Source: Georgenia satyanarayanai (GTDB lineage: Bacteria; Actinomycetota; Actinomycetes; Actinomycetales; Actinomycetaceae). Taken from it: 64,000 nt of DNA. The position numbers and the translations under genes are program-made. Position 1 is the first letter of the stretch. Every line of letters begins with the position of its first letter. Location of the stretch: the NCBI RefSeq assembly GCF_023715365.1, contig NZ_JAMBNZ010000009.1:62001-126000 (forward strand), given 5' to 3'. The notes under the pieces are model-generated. The model saw only the letters and a list, made by a program, of their open reading frames with translations. It was not told the DNA's origin and did not search any database. Positions 46,522-55,928 of the stretch are shown here, piece after piece.

Positions 46522-47472
46522 GTGAGGCTTGCCCTCACCGCCGGGACGCGCGACGGTGAGCACGTGCCCGACCCCTCCGCGCTCCTCGACGCCTTCGGGC
46601 GCCACCTCGCCCTGCAGCGAGGTCTGTCGGAGCACACCGTGCGCGGCTACCTCTCCGACGTCCGCTCCCTCCTCGACACGCTGCGCGAGGACGACGGCGC
46701 CGTGGACCTCGCCCGGCTCGACCTCACCGCCCTGCGCGCGTGGCTGGCCGGGCAGGCCCGCGAGGGGCGCTCGCGGTCGACGCTCGCCCGCCGCGCGGCG
46801 GCCGCGCGGACCTTCTGCTCCTGGGCCGTGCGCCAGGGGCACCTCGCCGAGGACGTCGGTGCGCGGCTGCAGAGCCCGCGGGCCGACAAGCGCGTGCCGC
46901 AGGTCCTCGCCGTCGACGAGGCGACCGTCCTGCTGGACCTCACGGCCCAGGTGGCTGACGACGGCGACCCCCTCCACCTGCGCGACTGGGCGGTCCTCGA
47001 GATGCTCTACGCGACCGGCGTGCGGGTCGCCGAGCTCGTCGGCATGGACCTCGCCGCCGTCGACCGACGTGAGCGGACCGTGCGGGTGCTCGGCAAGGGC
47101 GGCACCGAGCGGGTCGTCCCCTTCGGCGTCCCCGCCGACCGCGCACTGGCGGAGTGGCTCCAACGCGGCCGCCCGGAGCTCGTGACGCCGACGTCGCCAC
47201 CGGCCCTCTTCCTCGGCGCGCGGGGAGGGCGTCTGGGCGTACGGGCGGTGCGCGAGCGGGTGCACGGCCTGACCGCGCTCGCCGGCGTGCGCGACATGTC
47301 GCCCCACGGCCTGCGGCACAGCGCCGCCACCCACCTGCTCGCCGGTGGCTCGGACCTGCGCACCGTCCAGGAGGTGCTCGGCCATGCCTCCCTCGCCACC
47401 ACCCAGCGCTACACCCACGTGACTCCCGAGCGCTTGCGCGCCGCCTACACCCAAGCCCACCCCCGCGCCTGA
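46522..47472 (+). CDS. xerC: Tyrosine recombinase XerC
   Basis: A 316-residue recombinase that resolves chromosome dimers with XerD at dif. The N-terminal SAM-like domain ([20 protein letters not shown]) is followed by the catalytic domain with Arg168 (ATGVRVAEL), Lys192 (GKGGTER), His262 and Arg265 ([11 protein letters not shown]), His288 (LGHASL) and nucleophile Tyr297 (QRYTHV). The full set of residues is present. GTG 46522 or GTG 46564 could be the start; the second gives a family-like N-terminus. Confidence 0.95.
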   Translation: MRLALTAGTRDGEHVPDPSALLDAFGRHLALQRGLSEHTVRGYLSDVRSLLDTLREDDGAVDLARLDLTALRAWLAGQAREGRSRSTLARRAAAARTFCSWAVRQGHLAEDVGARLQSPRADKRVPQVLAVDEATVLLDLTAQVADDGDPLHLRDWAVLEMLYATGVRVAELVGMDLAAVDRRERTVRVLGKGGTERVVPFGVPADRALAEWLQRGRPELVTPTSPPALFLGARGGRLGVRAVRERVHGLTALAGVRDMSPHGLRHSAATHLLAGGSDLRTVQEVLGHASLATTQRYTHVTPERLRAAYTQAHPRA

Positions 47473-47489
47473 ACGTCTTGCCCGTTCAT

Positions 47490-47643
47490 CGCCGAGAGGC
47501 GACGTATTCCCGACGCCCCACCTTCCGCCGACAGCTCACTTGTGACCGACCGGTCGCCTGCCGCCGACAGTCGGGTCCCGCCCACCAGCGGCTCGGTCAC
47601 TACCGGCGGCTCACGTGCCGCTGACAGCCGGACCCCGCCCGCC
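47490..47643 (+). repeat. Plus-strand array of CGCCGA repeats, 36-nt period
   Basis: Units beginning CGCCGAGAGG (47490), CGCCGACAGCT (47526) and CGCCGACAGTC (47562) start exactly 36 bp apart. A degenerate unit with GCTCACGTG follows near 47601, and CGCTGACAGCC starts at 47619. The 47562 and 47619 units share the longer pattern GACAG-Y-CGG-R-YCCCGCCC. The array fills the space between the xerC stop and the end of the M23 gene. It has no coding potential and is too degenerate and short for CRISPR. Confidence 0.75.
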
Positions 47644-47707
47644 AGCGGACTGCTGGCGCACGTCGAGCCGTGCAGCGCGGATCGGACCCGGTGGCGGGCT
47701 CGGTCCC

Positions 47708-48259
47708 TCACCCGTGCTGGGGAAGCAGCCGGATCACGACATCCTCGGTGAGGAGGGTGAGCGGATCGACGTAGCCGTCCCGACCCCGCCGTGCTCCCCA
47801 GTGCAGGCACGGCTCGTCAGGGCAGTGGTGGCCGAGCGGCTCGAGCACGCCGACCACCTGTCCCGCCGTCACCAGGGCGCCGCGGCGAGTTGTCGCCGTG
47901 ACCGGCTCATAGGTGGTGCGGAGGCCGTCGGCGTGGTCGACGGACACGACGCCGCGGCCGGCGACCCGACCGGCGAAGGCGACGACGCCGTCGCCTGCCG
48001 CCCCGACATCTGCGCCCGCCGGGAGGGCGAGGTCGACGCCGCGGTGACCCGCCGCCCACCGTTCGGGTGGTGCGGCGAAGGGGCGGACGACCTCTCCGGA
48101 GCCGCCGGTCGGCCACTCGTACCGGACCCGGTCGACTGACGTGGTGGGGCTCTGCACGGCGACCTGTGGCGCGGGCGCGGGTTGCTGGGCCAGGAAGAGC
48201 GCACCACCGAGGACGGCGAGCACACCCGCCGCAGCCACGGTGCCACTGCTGAGACCCAT
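47708..48259 (-). CDS. M23 family peptidase-like protein
   Basis: A 183-residue protein with an N-terminal membrane anchor or signal (residues 5-24, TVAAAGVLAVLGGALFLA), a short Pro/Ala linker and a LytM/M23 domain. The zinc ligands His72 and Asp76 (GHRGVDLALPAG) and His153 (CLHWGARR) are present. The first histidine of the usual HxH pair is Cys151. Peptidases of this type sit between xerC and rpsB in many actinobacteria. It probably acts on peptidoglycan outside the membrane or has become non-catalytic. The ATG at 48259 gives the signal-like start. Confidence 0.88.
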   Translation of the reverse strand: MGLSSGTVAAAGVLAVLGGALFLAQQPAPAPQVAVQSPTTSVDRVRYEWPTGGSGEVVRPFAAPPERWAAGHRGVDLALPAGADVGAAGDGVVAFAGRVAGRGVVSVDHADGLRTTYEPVTATTRRGALVTAGQVVGVLEPLGHHCPDEPCLHWGARRGRDGYVDPLTLLTEDVVIRLLPQHG

Positions 48260-48346
48260 GGCACCAGCATCGGGGCAGCGCGCCGGCACCGTCGGACGTC
48301 TGACGGCCTCTGGGGATGGCGGCCACGCGACGGTGACCGGTGGACC

Positions 48347-48437
48347 GGTCACAAGTGAGCGCTCGGCGGTCGGGGGAGGGAGTCACACGTCAGCCGTCGG
48401 CGTGGGTGGGGTGCGGGGCGGAATCCAGCTGTCGGCG
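48347..48437 (-). repeat. Minus-strand array of CGCCGA repeats, 34-35-nt period
   Basis: Read on the minus strand, units start at 48437 (CGCCGACAGCTGGATTCC), 48402 (CGCCGACGGCTGACGTG) and 48368 (CGCCGAGCGCTCACTTGTG), 35 and 34 bp apart. They face the plus-strand array across the M23 gene; GCTCACTTGTGACCG occurs exactly in both. A weaker fourth unit may start at 48476. The rest of 48260-48515 shows nothing else. Confidence 0.75.
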
Positions 48438-48515
48438 GGATGGGGCTTTCGGTGTCGCGGGTACCACACACCGGCGGTCCTCCCTGCGCTGCCGGGGGGA
48501 GGGGGTGGGGTGCGG

Positions 48516-48521
48516 TAGAGT
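48516..48521 (+). promoter_or_regulatory. -10 element of the rpsB-tsf operon and long leader
   Basis: TAGAGT lies 242 bp before the rpsB ATG. The leader of about 235 nt contains several GC-rich inverted segments (for example CCGCCAAGGCGG near 48617), but no ribosomal-protein leader motif that I can name. Confidence 0.45.
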
Positions 48522-48763
48522 TGGCACCGCAGCCGGAGCGATCTGGTTGACATCGCGTGCCCACATGTCGCGCTCGCAGTCCCTCGGACCCAGCGACGCG
48601 AGGCAGCCGGCGCGGTCCCGCCAAGGCGGGGGCCGGCAGTCGTGAGCACCAGGAGTGGCGACCACCCGGTCGACCACAGACAACCGAGTAGCGGACAAGG
48701 CAGCGGTACGCCCGCGCCCTGTTCGCAGGACGTGCGGAGCACCCGCACCGGAAAGGACGAGCC

Positions 48764-49771
48764 ATGGCCGTCGTCACCATGCGCCAGCTCCTCGAGAGCG
48801 GGGTCCACTTCGGGCACCAGACCCGTCGCTGGAACCCCAAGATGAAGCGCTTCATCTTCACCGAGCGCAACGGCATCTACATCATCGACCTCCAGCAGTC
48901 GCTGACCGACATCGACCGTGCCTACGAGTACGTCAAGGAGACGGTCGCCCACGGCGGCACGATCCTGTTCGTCGGAACCAAGAAGCAGGCGCAGGAAGCC
49001 GTCGCCGAGCAGGCCGCGCGCGTGGGCATGCCCTACGTCAACCAGCGCTGGCTCGGTGGCATGCTCACCAACTTCACCACCGTCAACAAGCGCCTGCAGC
49101 GCCTCAAGGAGCTCGAGCAGGTCGACTTCGACGACGTCGCCTCCAGCTCCTTCACGAAGAAGGAGCTGCTCATGCAGCGCCGCGAGAAGGACAAGCTCTC
49201 GCGCACGCTGGGTGGTATCCGCGACATGACCAAGGTGCCGTCTGCGGTGTGGATCGTGGACACCAAGAAGGAGCACCTGGCGGTCGCCGAGGCGCGCAAG
49301 CTGAACATCCCCGTCATCGCCATCCTCGACACCAACTGCGACCCGGACGAGGTCGACTACGGCATCCCGGGCAACGACGACGCCATCCGCGCAGTCGGTC
49401 TCCTCACCCGCGTGATCGCCGACGCCGCCGCTGCCGGTCTCGTCACGCGTCACGGTGGCGGCTCGGGCAACGCCCCGACCGAGGCCGAGCCGCTGGCCGA
49501 GTGGGAGCGCGAGCTCCTCGCCGCCAACGAGGCCGACCAGAGCGCGCAGGCCTCGCCGGTCGTCGCCGAGCAGGGTGACGCGGCCGTCGACGCCGCCCAG
49601 CACGTCGCCGGCGTGACGAACGACGCCGAGCAGGTCGCCGCCGCCGCCGAGGCCGGCGAGGAGTCCGCTCCCGTCGTCAGCGCCGAGGGCCCCGACACCA
49701 CGCAGGTGGCCGACAACGCCCCCGCGACGGACGCCCCCGCGGCGGACGAGCCCCCCGCCAGCCAGGCCTGA
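48764..49771 (+). CDS. rpsB: 30S ribosomal protein S2
   Basis: A 335-residue S2. The first ~235 residues are canonical ([56 protein letters not shown]-like segment [20 protein letters not shown]). The remaining ~100 residues are an Ala/Glu/Asp-rich tail, longer than in most bacteria but usual in actinobacteria. The ATG follows GGAAAGGA. tsf follows after 27 bp. Confidence 0.98.
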   Translation: MAVVTMRQLLESGVHFGHQTRRWNPKMKRFIFTERNGIYIIDLQQSLTDIDRAYEYVKETVAHGGTILFVGTKKQAQEAVAEQAARVGMPYVNQRWLGGMLTNFTTVNKRLQRLKELEQVDFDDVASSSFTKKELLMQRREKDKLSRTLGGIRDMTKVPSAVWIVDTKKEHLAVAEARKLNIPVIAILDTNCDPDEVDYGIPGNDDAIRAVGLLTRVIADAAAAGLVTRHGGGSGNAPTEAEPLAEWERELLAANEADQSAQASPVVAEQGDAAVDAAQHVAGVTNDAEQVAAAAEAGEESAPVVSAEGPDTTQVADNAPATDAPAADEPPASQA

Positions 49772-49798
49772 TCCCCGACACTCCGAGGAGACACACAC

Positions 49799-50638
49799 AT
49801 GGCGAACTACACCGCCGCTGACATCAAGGCGCTGCGCGAGAAGACCGGCGCCGGCATGATGGACGTCAAGAAGGCGCTGGACGAGGCCAACGGCGACGCC
49901 GACAAGGCCATCGAGATCATCCGCGTCAAGGGCCTGAAGGGCGTGGCCAAGCGTGAGGGCCGCGCGGCCTCCGACGGTCTCATCGCGATCGAGGTCGTCG
50001 CCGACGGCGAGGGCGAGACCGGTGTCATGGTCGAGCTCAACTCCGAGACGGACTTCGTCGCGAAGAACCAGGTCTTCATCACCCTCGCCGAGCAGGTCCT
50101 CGCGGCCGCCGTCGCCTCCGGTGCGGCCGACGTCGAGACCCTCCTCGCGGCCCCCGCCGGTGACAGCACCGTCGGCGCCCTCGTCGACGAGCACGCCGCC
50201 ACCCTCGGCGAGAAGCTCGTCGTGCGTCGCGTGGCCCGCCTCTCCGGCGCGAAGGTGGCGCACTACCTGCACCGCACCGCCAAGGACCTGCCCCCGCAGG
50301 TCGGCGTCCTCGTCGCCACGGACGCTGCGGGCGCCGAGGTCGCCCGGGACGTCGCGATGCACATCGCGGCCTACAGCCCGCAGTACCTCACCCGTGAGGA
50401 GGTTCCGCAGGACGTCGTCGCCAACGAGCGTCGCATCGCCGAGGAGACCTCCCGCAACGAGGGCAAGCCCGAGGCTGCGCTCCCGAAGATCGTCGAGGGC
50501 CGCATGAACGGCTTCTTCAAGGAGACCGTGCTCCTCGAGCAGGCCTACGCCCGTGACCCGAAGACCACGGTCGGCAAGGTCGTCGAGGGTGCTGGTGGCA
50601 CGCTGACCGGCTTCGTCCGGTTCCGCGTCGGCGCCTGA
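49799..50638 (+). CDS. tsf: Elongation factor Ts
   Basis: A 279-residue guanine-nucleotide exchange factor for EF-Tu. The N-terminal motif [21 protein letters not shown] and the core [15 protein letters not shown] are intact, with two dimerisation subdomains. The ATG follows CCGAGGAG. A GC-rich hairpin follows the stop. Confidence 0.98.
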   Translation: MANYTAADIKALREKTGAGMMDVKKALDEANGDADKAIEIIRVKGLKGVAKREGRAASDGLIAIEVVADGEGETGVMVELNSETDFVAKNQVFITLAEQVLAAAVASGAADVETLLAAPAGDSTVGALVDEHAATLGEKLVVRRVARLSGAKVAHYLHRTAKDLPPQVGVLVATDAAGAEVARDVAMHIAAYSPQYLTREEVPQDVVANERRIAEETSRNEGKPEAALPKIVEGRMNGFFKETVLLEQAYARDPKTTVGKVVEGAGGTLTGFVRFRVGA

Positions 50639-50650
50639 CACACGTCGTCC

Positions 50651-50684
50651 GGGTGGCCCCGGCCCGCACGGGCCGGGGCCACCC
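50651..50684 (+). terminator. GC-rich hairpin between tsf and pyrH
   Basis: A perfect 15-bp stem (50651-50665 / 50670-50684) with a four-base loop begins 12 bp after the tsf stop. It has no T-run, so it may be a partial terminator that limits read-through into pyrH. Confidence 0.7.
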
Positions 50685-50708
50685 GCACACCATCTTCCGG
50701 AGGTCTGC

Positions 50709-51500
50709 ATGAACGTCTCGTCCGACACTCCCGCGAGCGGGCCCTCGCCCCGCCGGGTCCTCCTCAAGCTGTCCGGTGAGGTCTTCGGCGGCGGCTCCAT
50801 CGGTCTCGACGCGGACGTCGTGGCCGGCGTGGCGAAGGAGATCGCCGAGGCGAACGCCGCCGGCGTGCAGATCGCCATCGTCGTCGGCGGTGGCAACTTC
50901 TTCCGCGGCGCCGAGCTCTCCCAGCGCGGCCTGGACCGCTCCCGCGCCGACTACATGGGCATGCTCGGCACCGTGATGAACGCCCTGGCCCTCCAGGACT
51001 TCCTCGAGCAGGCCGGCGTGCGCACCCGCGTGCAGACCGCCATCACGATGGGCCAGGTCGCCGAGCCGTACATCCCGCTGCGCGCCGTGCGGCACCTGGA
51101 GAAGGGCCGCGTCGTCATCTTCGGCGCCGGCGCGGGCATGCCCTTCTTCTCCACCGACACGGTCTCGGCCCAGCGTGCGCTCGAGACGCACTGCGACGAG
51201 GTGCTCGTCGGCAAGAACGGCGTCGACGGCGTCTACACCGCCGACCCGAACCTCGACCCCACGGCGACCCGCCTGGACCACGTGACCTACGGCGACGCGC
51301 TGCGCCAGGGTCTGCGGGTCGTCGACGCCGCCGCGTTCTCGCTGTGCATGGACAACGGCCTGACCATGCGCGTGTTCGGCATGACCACGCCCGGCAACGT
51401 CACGCGTGCGCTGCTCGGTGAGAAGATCGGCACACTGGTGACGGTCGACGGCGGTGGCGACACCTCCGCGGCAGGAGACGACATGAAGGAGACACGGTGA
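50709..51500 (+). CDS. pyrH: Uridylate kinase
   Basis: A 263-residue UMP kinase of the amino-acid-kinase fold. [44 protein letters not shown], and [14 protein letters not shown] are the nucleotide- and UMP-binding blocks. A short Ser/Pro-rich N-terminus and a Gly/Asp-rich C-terminal tail extend it. The ATG follows CCGGAGG. Its stop overlaps the frr GTG. Confidence 0.97.
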   Translation: MNVSSDTPASGPSPRRVLLKLSGEVFGGGSIGLDADVVAGVAKEIAEANAAGVQIAIVVGGGNFFRGAELSQRGLDRSRADYMGMLGTVMNALALQDFLEQAGVRTRVQTAITMGQVAEPYIPLRAVRHLEKGRVVIFGAGAGMPFFSTDTVSAQRALETHCDEVLVGKNGVDGVYTADPNLDPTATRLDHVTYGDALRQGLRVVDAAAFSLCMDNGLTMRVFGMTTPGNVTRALLGEKIGTLVTVDGGGDTSAAGDDMKETR

Positions 51501-52054
51501 TCGACGAGATCCTCTTCGAGGCCGAGGAGAAGATGGACAAGGCTGTGGAGGTGGCCAGCGAGGACTTCGCCGGCATCCGCACCGGCAGGGCGAACGCGGG
51601 GATGTTCTCCAAGATCCTCGTCGACTACTACGGCGCGCCCACTCCGCTGCAGCAGCTCGGGTCCCTGACGATCCCCGAGGCGCGCACCGTCCTCATCCAG
51701 CCCTACGACCGGGGCGCCGCCAACGCGATCATCAAGGCGCTGCGCGAGTCCGACCTGGGCGTCAACCCCACGGACGACGGCAACGTCATCCGCGTCGCGC
51801 TGCCCGTCCTCACCGAGGAGCGCCGCCGCGACTACGTCAAGCTCGCCAAGACCAAGGCCGAGGACGCGCGCATCTCCATCCGAAACGTCCGCCGCAAGGC
51901 CAAGGACGAGCTCGACCGGATGAAGAAGGACGGCGAGGCCGGCGAGGACGAGGTCGACCGCGCGGAGAAGGAGCTCGAGGGGCTGACGAAGAAGCGCGTC
52001 GACGCCGTCGACGAGCTCCTCGCCGGCAAGGAACGAGAGCTCCTCGAGGTCTGA
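51497..52054 (+). CDS. frr: Ribosome recycling factor
   Basis: A 185-residue RRF that splits post-termination ribosomes with [43 protein letters not shown] and [19 protein letters not shown] are family signatures. The GTG overlaps the pyrH stop by 4 bp, and cdsA starts immediately after its stop. Confidence 0.98.
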   Translation: MIDEILFEAEEKMDKAVEVASEDFAGIRTGRANAGMFSKILVDYYGAPTPLQQLGSLTIPEARTVLIQPYDRGAANAIIKALRESDLGVNPTDDGNVIRVALPVLTEERRRDYVKLAKTKAEDARISIRNVRRKAKDELDRMKKDGEAGEDEVDRAEKELEGLTKKRVDAVDELLAGKERELLEV

Positions 52055-52966
52055 GTGAGCACCACCGGCGGTGACCCGCCGCTCACCCGCCGTCAGATCC
52101 GTGAGATCCAGGAGGGTGCGCGGCGCGCCATCGTGACCCAGGCGCCGCCCAAGCCGGCCAGCCGCGCGGGACGCAACCTGCCCGCGGCGATCGCCGTCGG
52201 TCTGGGCCTGCTCGGCGTGCTCTTCCTGAGCCTGTTCGTGCGCGAGGAGGCGTTCGTGGTCCTCGCGCTGCTCGCCACGAGCGGTGCGCTGTGGGAGTTC
52301 GCGCGCGCCGTCGGCACCCGCGGCGTCGCCGTGCCGCTCCTGCCGCTGTGGGTGGGAAACGCGGGCATCCTCGTCTCGGCCTACACCGCCGGGCCGGGAG
52401 CGATGCTCGTCGCCTTCTTCCTCACCGCGGGCGGCGTGCTCGTGTGGCGCGTGCTCGACGGCGGAGGTCCCGACGCCGTGCGCGACGCCTGCGCCGGCGT
52501 CCTCGCCTCCGCCTACGTCTCCTTCCTCGCCGGCTTCGCCGTGCTCCTCCTCACCGAGGACCGCGGGCCCTGGCTCGTCCTCACCCTCGTGCTGTGCGCC
52601 GTCGCGAACGACACGGGCGGCTACGTCGCGGGCGTCCTCGTCGGCCGCCACCCGATGGCGCCGTCGATCAGCCCGAAGAAGTCGTGGGAGGGAGCCGGCG
52701 GCTCCCTCGTGCTCGCGGCCGCCGTCGGTGTGGGGCTGGCGCTCCTCGCGCTGGACGCGCCGTGGTGGGTAGGGCTGCTCCTCGGGGCCGGTGCCGTGGT
52801 CACCGCCACCGTCGGGGACCTCTCGGAGTCGCTTCTCAAGCGTGATCTCGGACTCAAGGACATGGGCACGCTCCTGCCCGGTCACGGCGGAATCCTCGAC
52901 AGGCTCGACTCCCTGCTCATGACGGCGCCGGCCAGCTACCTCCTGCTCACGACGTTCGTCGGCTGA
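52055..52966 (+). CDS. cdsA: Phosphatidate cytidylyltransferase
   Basis: A 303-residue integral membrane enzyme making CDP-diacylglycerol from phosphatidate and CTP. About eight hydrophobic segments follow a 45-residue basic N-terminus. The catalytic signature is at the C-terminus: GDLSESLLKRDLGLKDMG, then LLPGHGGILDRLDSLL, with the metal-binding Asp residues; SPKKSWEGAGGS is the preceding conserved loop. The GTG directly abuts the frr stop. Confidence 0.96.
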   Translation: MSTTGGDPPLTRRQIREIQEGARRAIVTQAPPKPASRAGRNLPAAIAVGLGLLGVLFLSLFVREEAFVVLALLATSGALWEFARAVGTRGVAVPLLPLWVGNAGILVSAYTAGPGAMLVAFFLTAGGVLVWRVLDGGGPDAVRDACAGVLASAYVSFLAGFAVLLLTEDRGPWLVLTLVLCAVANDTGGYVAGVLVGRHPMAPSISPKKSWEGAGGSLVLAAAVGVGLALLALDAPWWVGLLLGAGAVVTATVGDLSESLLKRDLGLKDMGTLLPGHGGILDRLDSLLMTAPASYLLLTTFVG

Positions 52967-52999
52967 CTCCCAGGAACGCATGGAACAATCGGCACCGAC

Positions 53000-54202
53000 A
53001 TGTCGACGACCTCACCCCTCCCTCCGACGCCAGGCGCTGCCGGTGAGCGGCCCCAACTGACCTTCACCGCGCGGCGGCGCGGAAAGCCGCCGCGCCACCT
53101 GGCCGACCTCACCCGTGAGGACCGCGCCGCGGTGCTGCGGGAGAAGGACCTGCCCGCCTTTCGGGCCGACCAGCTCTCGCGCCACTACTTCAGTCATCTC
53201 ACGCGTGACGACGCCGCGATGAGCGATCTCCCTGCCAGCGGCCGCGACGAGCTCGTCGACGAGCTGCTGCCCGAGCTCCTCACCGAGGTCCACACCCTCC
53301 AGGCCGACGGCGGGGCCACCCGCAAGGCGCTGTGGAGCCTGTTCGACGGCGCCAAGGTCGAGTCCGTCCTCATGCGCTACTCCGAGCGCGCCACCCTGTG
53401 CGTGTCCTCGCAGGCCGGCTGCGGGATGGCCTGCCCGTTCTGTGCGACGGGCCAGCAGGGCCTGACCCGCAACCTCTCGACGGCGGAGATCGTCGAGCAG
53501 GTGCGGGTGGCGGCCGCGGCCTGCCGCGACGGCCTCCTCACCGGTGGCCCCACCCGTCTCACCAACGTCGTGTTCATGGGCATGGGCGAGCCGCTGGCCA
53601 ACTACCGGGCCGTGGTCAACGCGGTGCGCCGGATGGTCGAGCCCAGCCCCGCGGGCTTCGGGCTCTCCGCCCGCAACGTCACCGTCTCGACGGTCGGCCT
53701 CGTGCCCGCCATCGACAAGCTCGCGAAGGAGGGCCTGCCGGTGACCCTGGCCGTCTCCCTCCACGCCCCCGACGACGGCCTGCGCGACGAGCTCATCCCG
53801 ATCAACTCCCGGTGGAAGGTCGGTGAGCTGCTCGACGCGGCCCGCCGCTACTTCGATGCCACCGGGCGCCGCGTGAGCATCGAGTACGCGCTCATCCGCG
53901 ACATCAACGACCACCAGTGGCGCGCCCAGCTCCTCGCCGACGAGCTCCTCGCGCGCGGCAAGGGCTGGATCCACGTCAACCCGATCCCGCTCAACCCCAC
54001 GCCCGGCTCGAAGTGGACGGCCTCGGACCCCGACGTCGAGGACACCTTCGTCCGCACGCTGCGCAAGGCCGGGATCCCCACGACGGTGCGCGACACCCGC
54101 GGCAGCGACATCGACGGTGCCTGCGGCCAGCTCGCGGCCGAGCAGCTCGCCACCGCCGCCCCCAAGGTCGGTGTCCCCGAGGTGAAGGAGTCCGCACGAT
54201 GA
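53000..54202 (+). CDS. rlmN: Dual-specificity 23S rRNA/tRNA adenine-C2 methyltransferase RlmN
   Basis: A 400-residue radical-SAM enzyme methylating A2503 of 23S rRNA and A37 of some tRNAs. The iron-sulfur cysteines are Cys141, Cys145 and Cys148 in [28 protein letters not shown] and the C-terminal [12 protein letters not shown], with the methyl-carrying Cys, are intact. The final ATG of the next gene overlaps its stop. Confidence 0.97.
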   Translation: MSTTSPLPPTPGAAGERPQLTFTARRRGKPPRHLADLTREDRAAVLREKDLPAFRADQLSRHYFSHLTRDDAAMSDLPASGRDELVDELLPELLTEVHTLQADGGATRKALWSLFDGAKVESVLMRYSERATLCVSSQAGCGMACPFCATGQQGLTRNLSTAEIVEQVRVAAAACRDGLLTGGPTRLTNVVFMGMGEPLANYRAVVNAVRRMVEPSPAGFGLSARNVTVSTVGLVPAIDKLAKEGLPVTLAVSLHAPDDGLRDELIPINSRWKVGELLDAARRYFDATGRRVSIEYALIRDINDHQWRAQLLADELLARGKGWIHVNPIPLNPTPGSKWTASDPDVEDTFVRTLRKAGIPTTVRDTRGSDIDGACGQLAAEQLATAAPKVGVPEVKESAR

Positions 54203-54756
54203 GCACGCTGTTCCCGGTCGTGGGGCGGATGAGCACCGGGTACGACCGCGAGCAGGTCGAGGAGTTCTTCACCCGTGCCCGCCAGGCCTACGAGGCGGGA
54301 CGCTCCGGCAGCGACACCGGCCTCCACGAGACGGAAGTTCGCCAGGTGGCCTTCGACCTCGTCCGGGCCGGCTACGCGACCGGGTCGGTGGACTCGGCGC
54401 TGGACCGCCTCGAGGCCGCGCTCGTCCAGCGGCGCCGTGACGCCTTTGTCGCCGCCCACGGCCAGCAGGCGTGGATGGACCGCATCGCCGAGCGCGCCAC
54501 GACGCTCTACCCGCGCCTCGTGCGCCCGGCCGGGGAGCGTTTCGCGGCGCCCGAGCGGGGCCGCGGCTACGACCGCGACGCCGTCGACGGCCTCATGGAC
54601 CGGCTCGTCGCCTACTTCGACGCCGACGGCGACCTCACCGCCGCCGAGCTGCGCACCGTCACCTTCCCCTCCGCGCGTCGCGACAAGGCCTACGCCGAGG
54701 GAGTCGTCGACGCCTACCTCGACCGCGCCGTCGAGGTCCTCCTGGCCGTCGAATGA
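54199..54756 (+). CDS. DivIVA-domain protein with two copies of the motif
   Basis: A 185-residue soluble protein. Two similar segments, [21 protein letters not shown] (residues 11-30 region) and [20 protein letters not shown] (about 127-147), each followed by a V-R/T-V-x-F motif, are the short DivIVA/DivI1A repeat that binds membranes or partners in polar and division proteins. There is no long coiled coil, so it is not the main DivIVA/Wag31. It overlaps rlmN and dxr by 4 bp each. Likely an accessory cell-envelope or division protein. Confidence 0.8.
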   Translation: MSTLFPVVGRMSTGYDREQVEEFFTRARQAYEAGRSGSDTGLHETEVRQVAFDLVRAGYATGSVDSALDRLEAALVQRRRDAFVAAHGQQAWMDRIAERATTLYPRLVRPAGERFAAPERGRGYDRDAVDGLMDRLVAYFDADGDLTAAELRTVTFPSARRDKAYAEGVVDAYLDRAVEVLLAVE

Positions 54757-55928
54757 CCACGCTCACGCTGCTCGGCTCGACCGGCTCCATCGGGACCCAG
54801 GCCCTGGAGGTCATCTCCCGCGGCGGCTACGAGGTCGCCGCGCTGGCGGCCGGCGGCGCCAACCTGCGGCTCCTCGCCGAGCAGGTCGTCGACCACGACG
54901 TGCCGCTCGTCGCCGTCTCCCGCGGCAGTGCCGCGGACGTGCGTGACGCCGTCGCCGCCGTCGCGGCCGACCGCGGCGTGCCCGCCCCTCCGGTCGAGGT
55001 GCTCGTGGGGGAGGGGGCCGCCGCCGAGCTCGCCGGCGCGGGGAGCGACGTCGTCCTCAACGGCGTCACCGGCTCCGTCGGCCTGGAGCCCACCCTCGCG
55101 GCCCTGCGCGCCGGGTCCAGCCTGGCGCTGGCGAACAAGGAGTCGCTCGTCGTCGGCGGCGCCCTCGTGCGCGCCGCGCGGCAGCGGCCCGACCAGATCG
55201 TCCCCGTCGACTCCGAGCACTCCGCCATGGCCCAGGCGCTGCGCTCCGGCGCGCACGCCGAGGTCGCCCGGCTCATCCTCACCGCTTCCGGTGGTCCGTT
55301 CCGTGGCAAGCGGCGCGAGGAGCTCACCGGCGTCACCGCCGCCCAGGCGCTGGCCCACCCCACGTGGGCGATGGGACCGGTCGTCACGGTGAACTCCGCA
55401 ACCCTCGTCAACAAGGGTCTGGAGCTCATCGAGGCGCACCTCCTCTTCGACGTCGCGGTCGAGGACATCACCGTCGTCGTCCACCCGCAGTCGGTCGTGC
55501 ACTCGATGGTCGAGTTCGTCGACGGCTCGACCATCGCCCAGGCCTCCCCGCCCGACATGCGCCTGCCCATCGCGCTCGCCCTGTCCTGGCCCGCCCGCCC
55601 CCAGCGCGCCGTCGCCCCGTGCCGCTGGGACGAGGCGACGAGCTGGACCTTCGAGCCGCTGGACGAGGACACCTTCCGCGGCGTGCGTCTGGCCCGCCAG
55701 GCGGCCGCCGCCTCCGCCACTCACCCGGCCGTCCTCAACGCCGCCAACGAGGAGTGCGTCGCCGCCTTCCTCGACGGCCGCCTCAGCTTCCTCGCCATCA
55801 CCGACATCCTCGAGCAGGTCCTCGCCGAGCACGGCGGCGTCCCCGCCGAGAGCCTCGACCTCGCCACGGTCCACGCCGCCGAGGCCTGGGCCCGGCACCG
55901 CGCCCGGGAGCTGGCAGGCACGCGATGA
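54753..55928 (+). CDS. dxr: 1-deoxy-D-xylulose 5-phosphate reductoisomerase
   Basis: A 391-residue NADPH-dependent enzyme making 2-C-methyl-D-erythritol 4-phosphate in the MEP isoprenoid pathway. LTLLGSTGSIGTQALEV is the NADPH fold. SLALANKESLVVGG, PVDSEHSAMAQAL (metal ligands) and LTASGGPFRG with the flexible-loop Ser, then HPTWAMG, are catalytic. It shares the region with ispG, another MEP gene, and overlaps the site-2 protease gene by 4 bp. Confidence 0.97.
   Translation: MTTLTLLGSTGSIGTQALEVISRGGYEVAALAAGGANLRLLAEQVVDHDVPLVAVSRGSAADVRDAVAAVAADRGVPAPPVEVLVGEGAAAELAGAGSDVVLNGVTGSVGLEPTLAALRAGSSLALANKESLVVGGALVRAARQRPDQIVPVDSEHSAMAQALRSGAHAEVARLILTASGGPFRGKRREELTGVTAAQALAHPTWAMGPVVTVNSATLVNKGLELIEAHLLFDVAVEDITVVVHPQSVVHSMVEFVDGSTIAQASPPDMRLPIALALSWPARPQRAVAPCRWDEATSWTFEPLDEDTFRGVRLARQAAAASATHPAVLNAANEECVAAFLDGRLSFLAITDILEQVLAEHGGVPAESLDLATVHAAEAWARHRARELAGTR

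Noticed and set aside
47490-48437. CRISPR-like regular spacing of repeats
   Set aside because: Units differ at many positions, intervening sequences are only about 15 nt and partly repeated, orientation reverses across a gene, and no cas genes are present.
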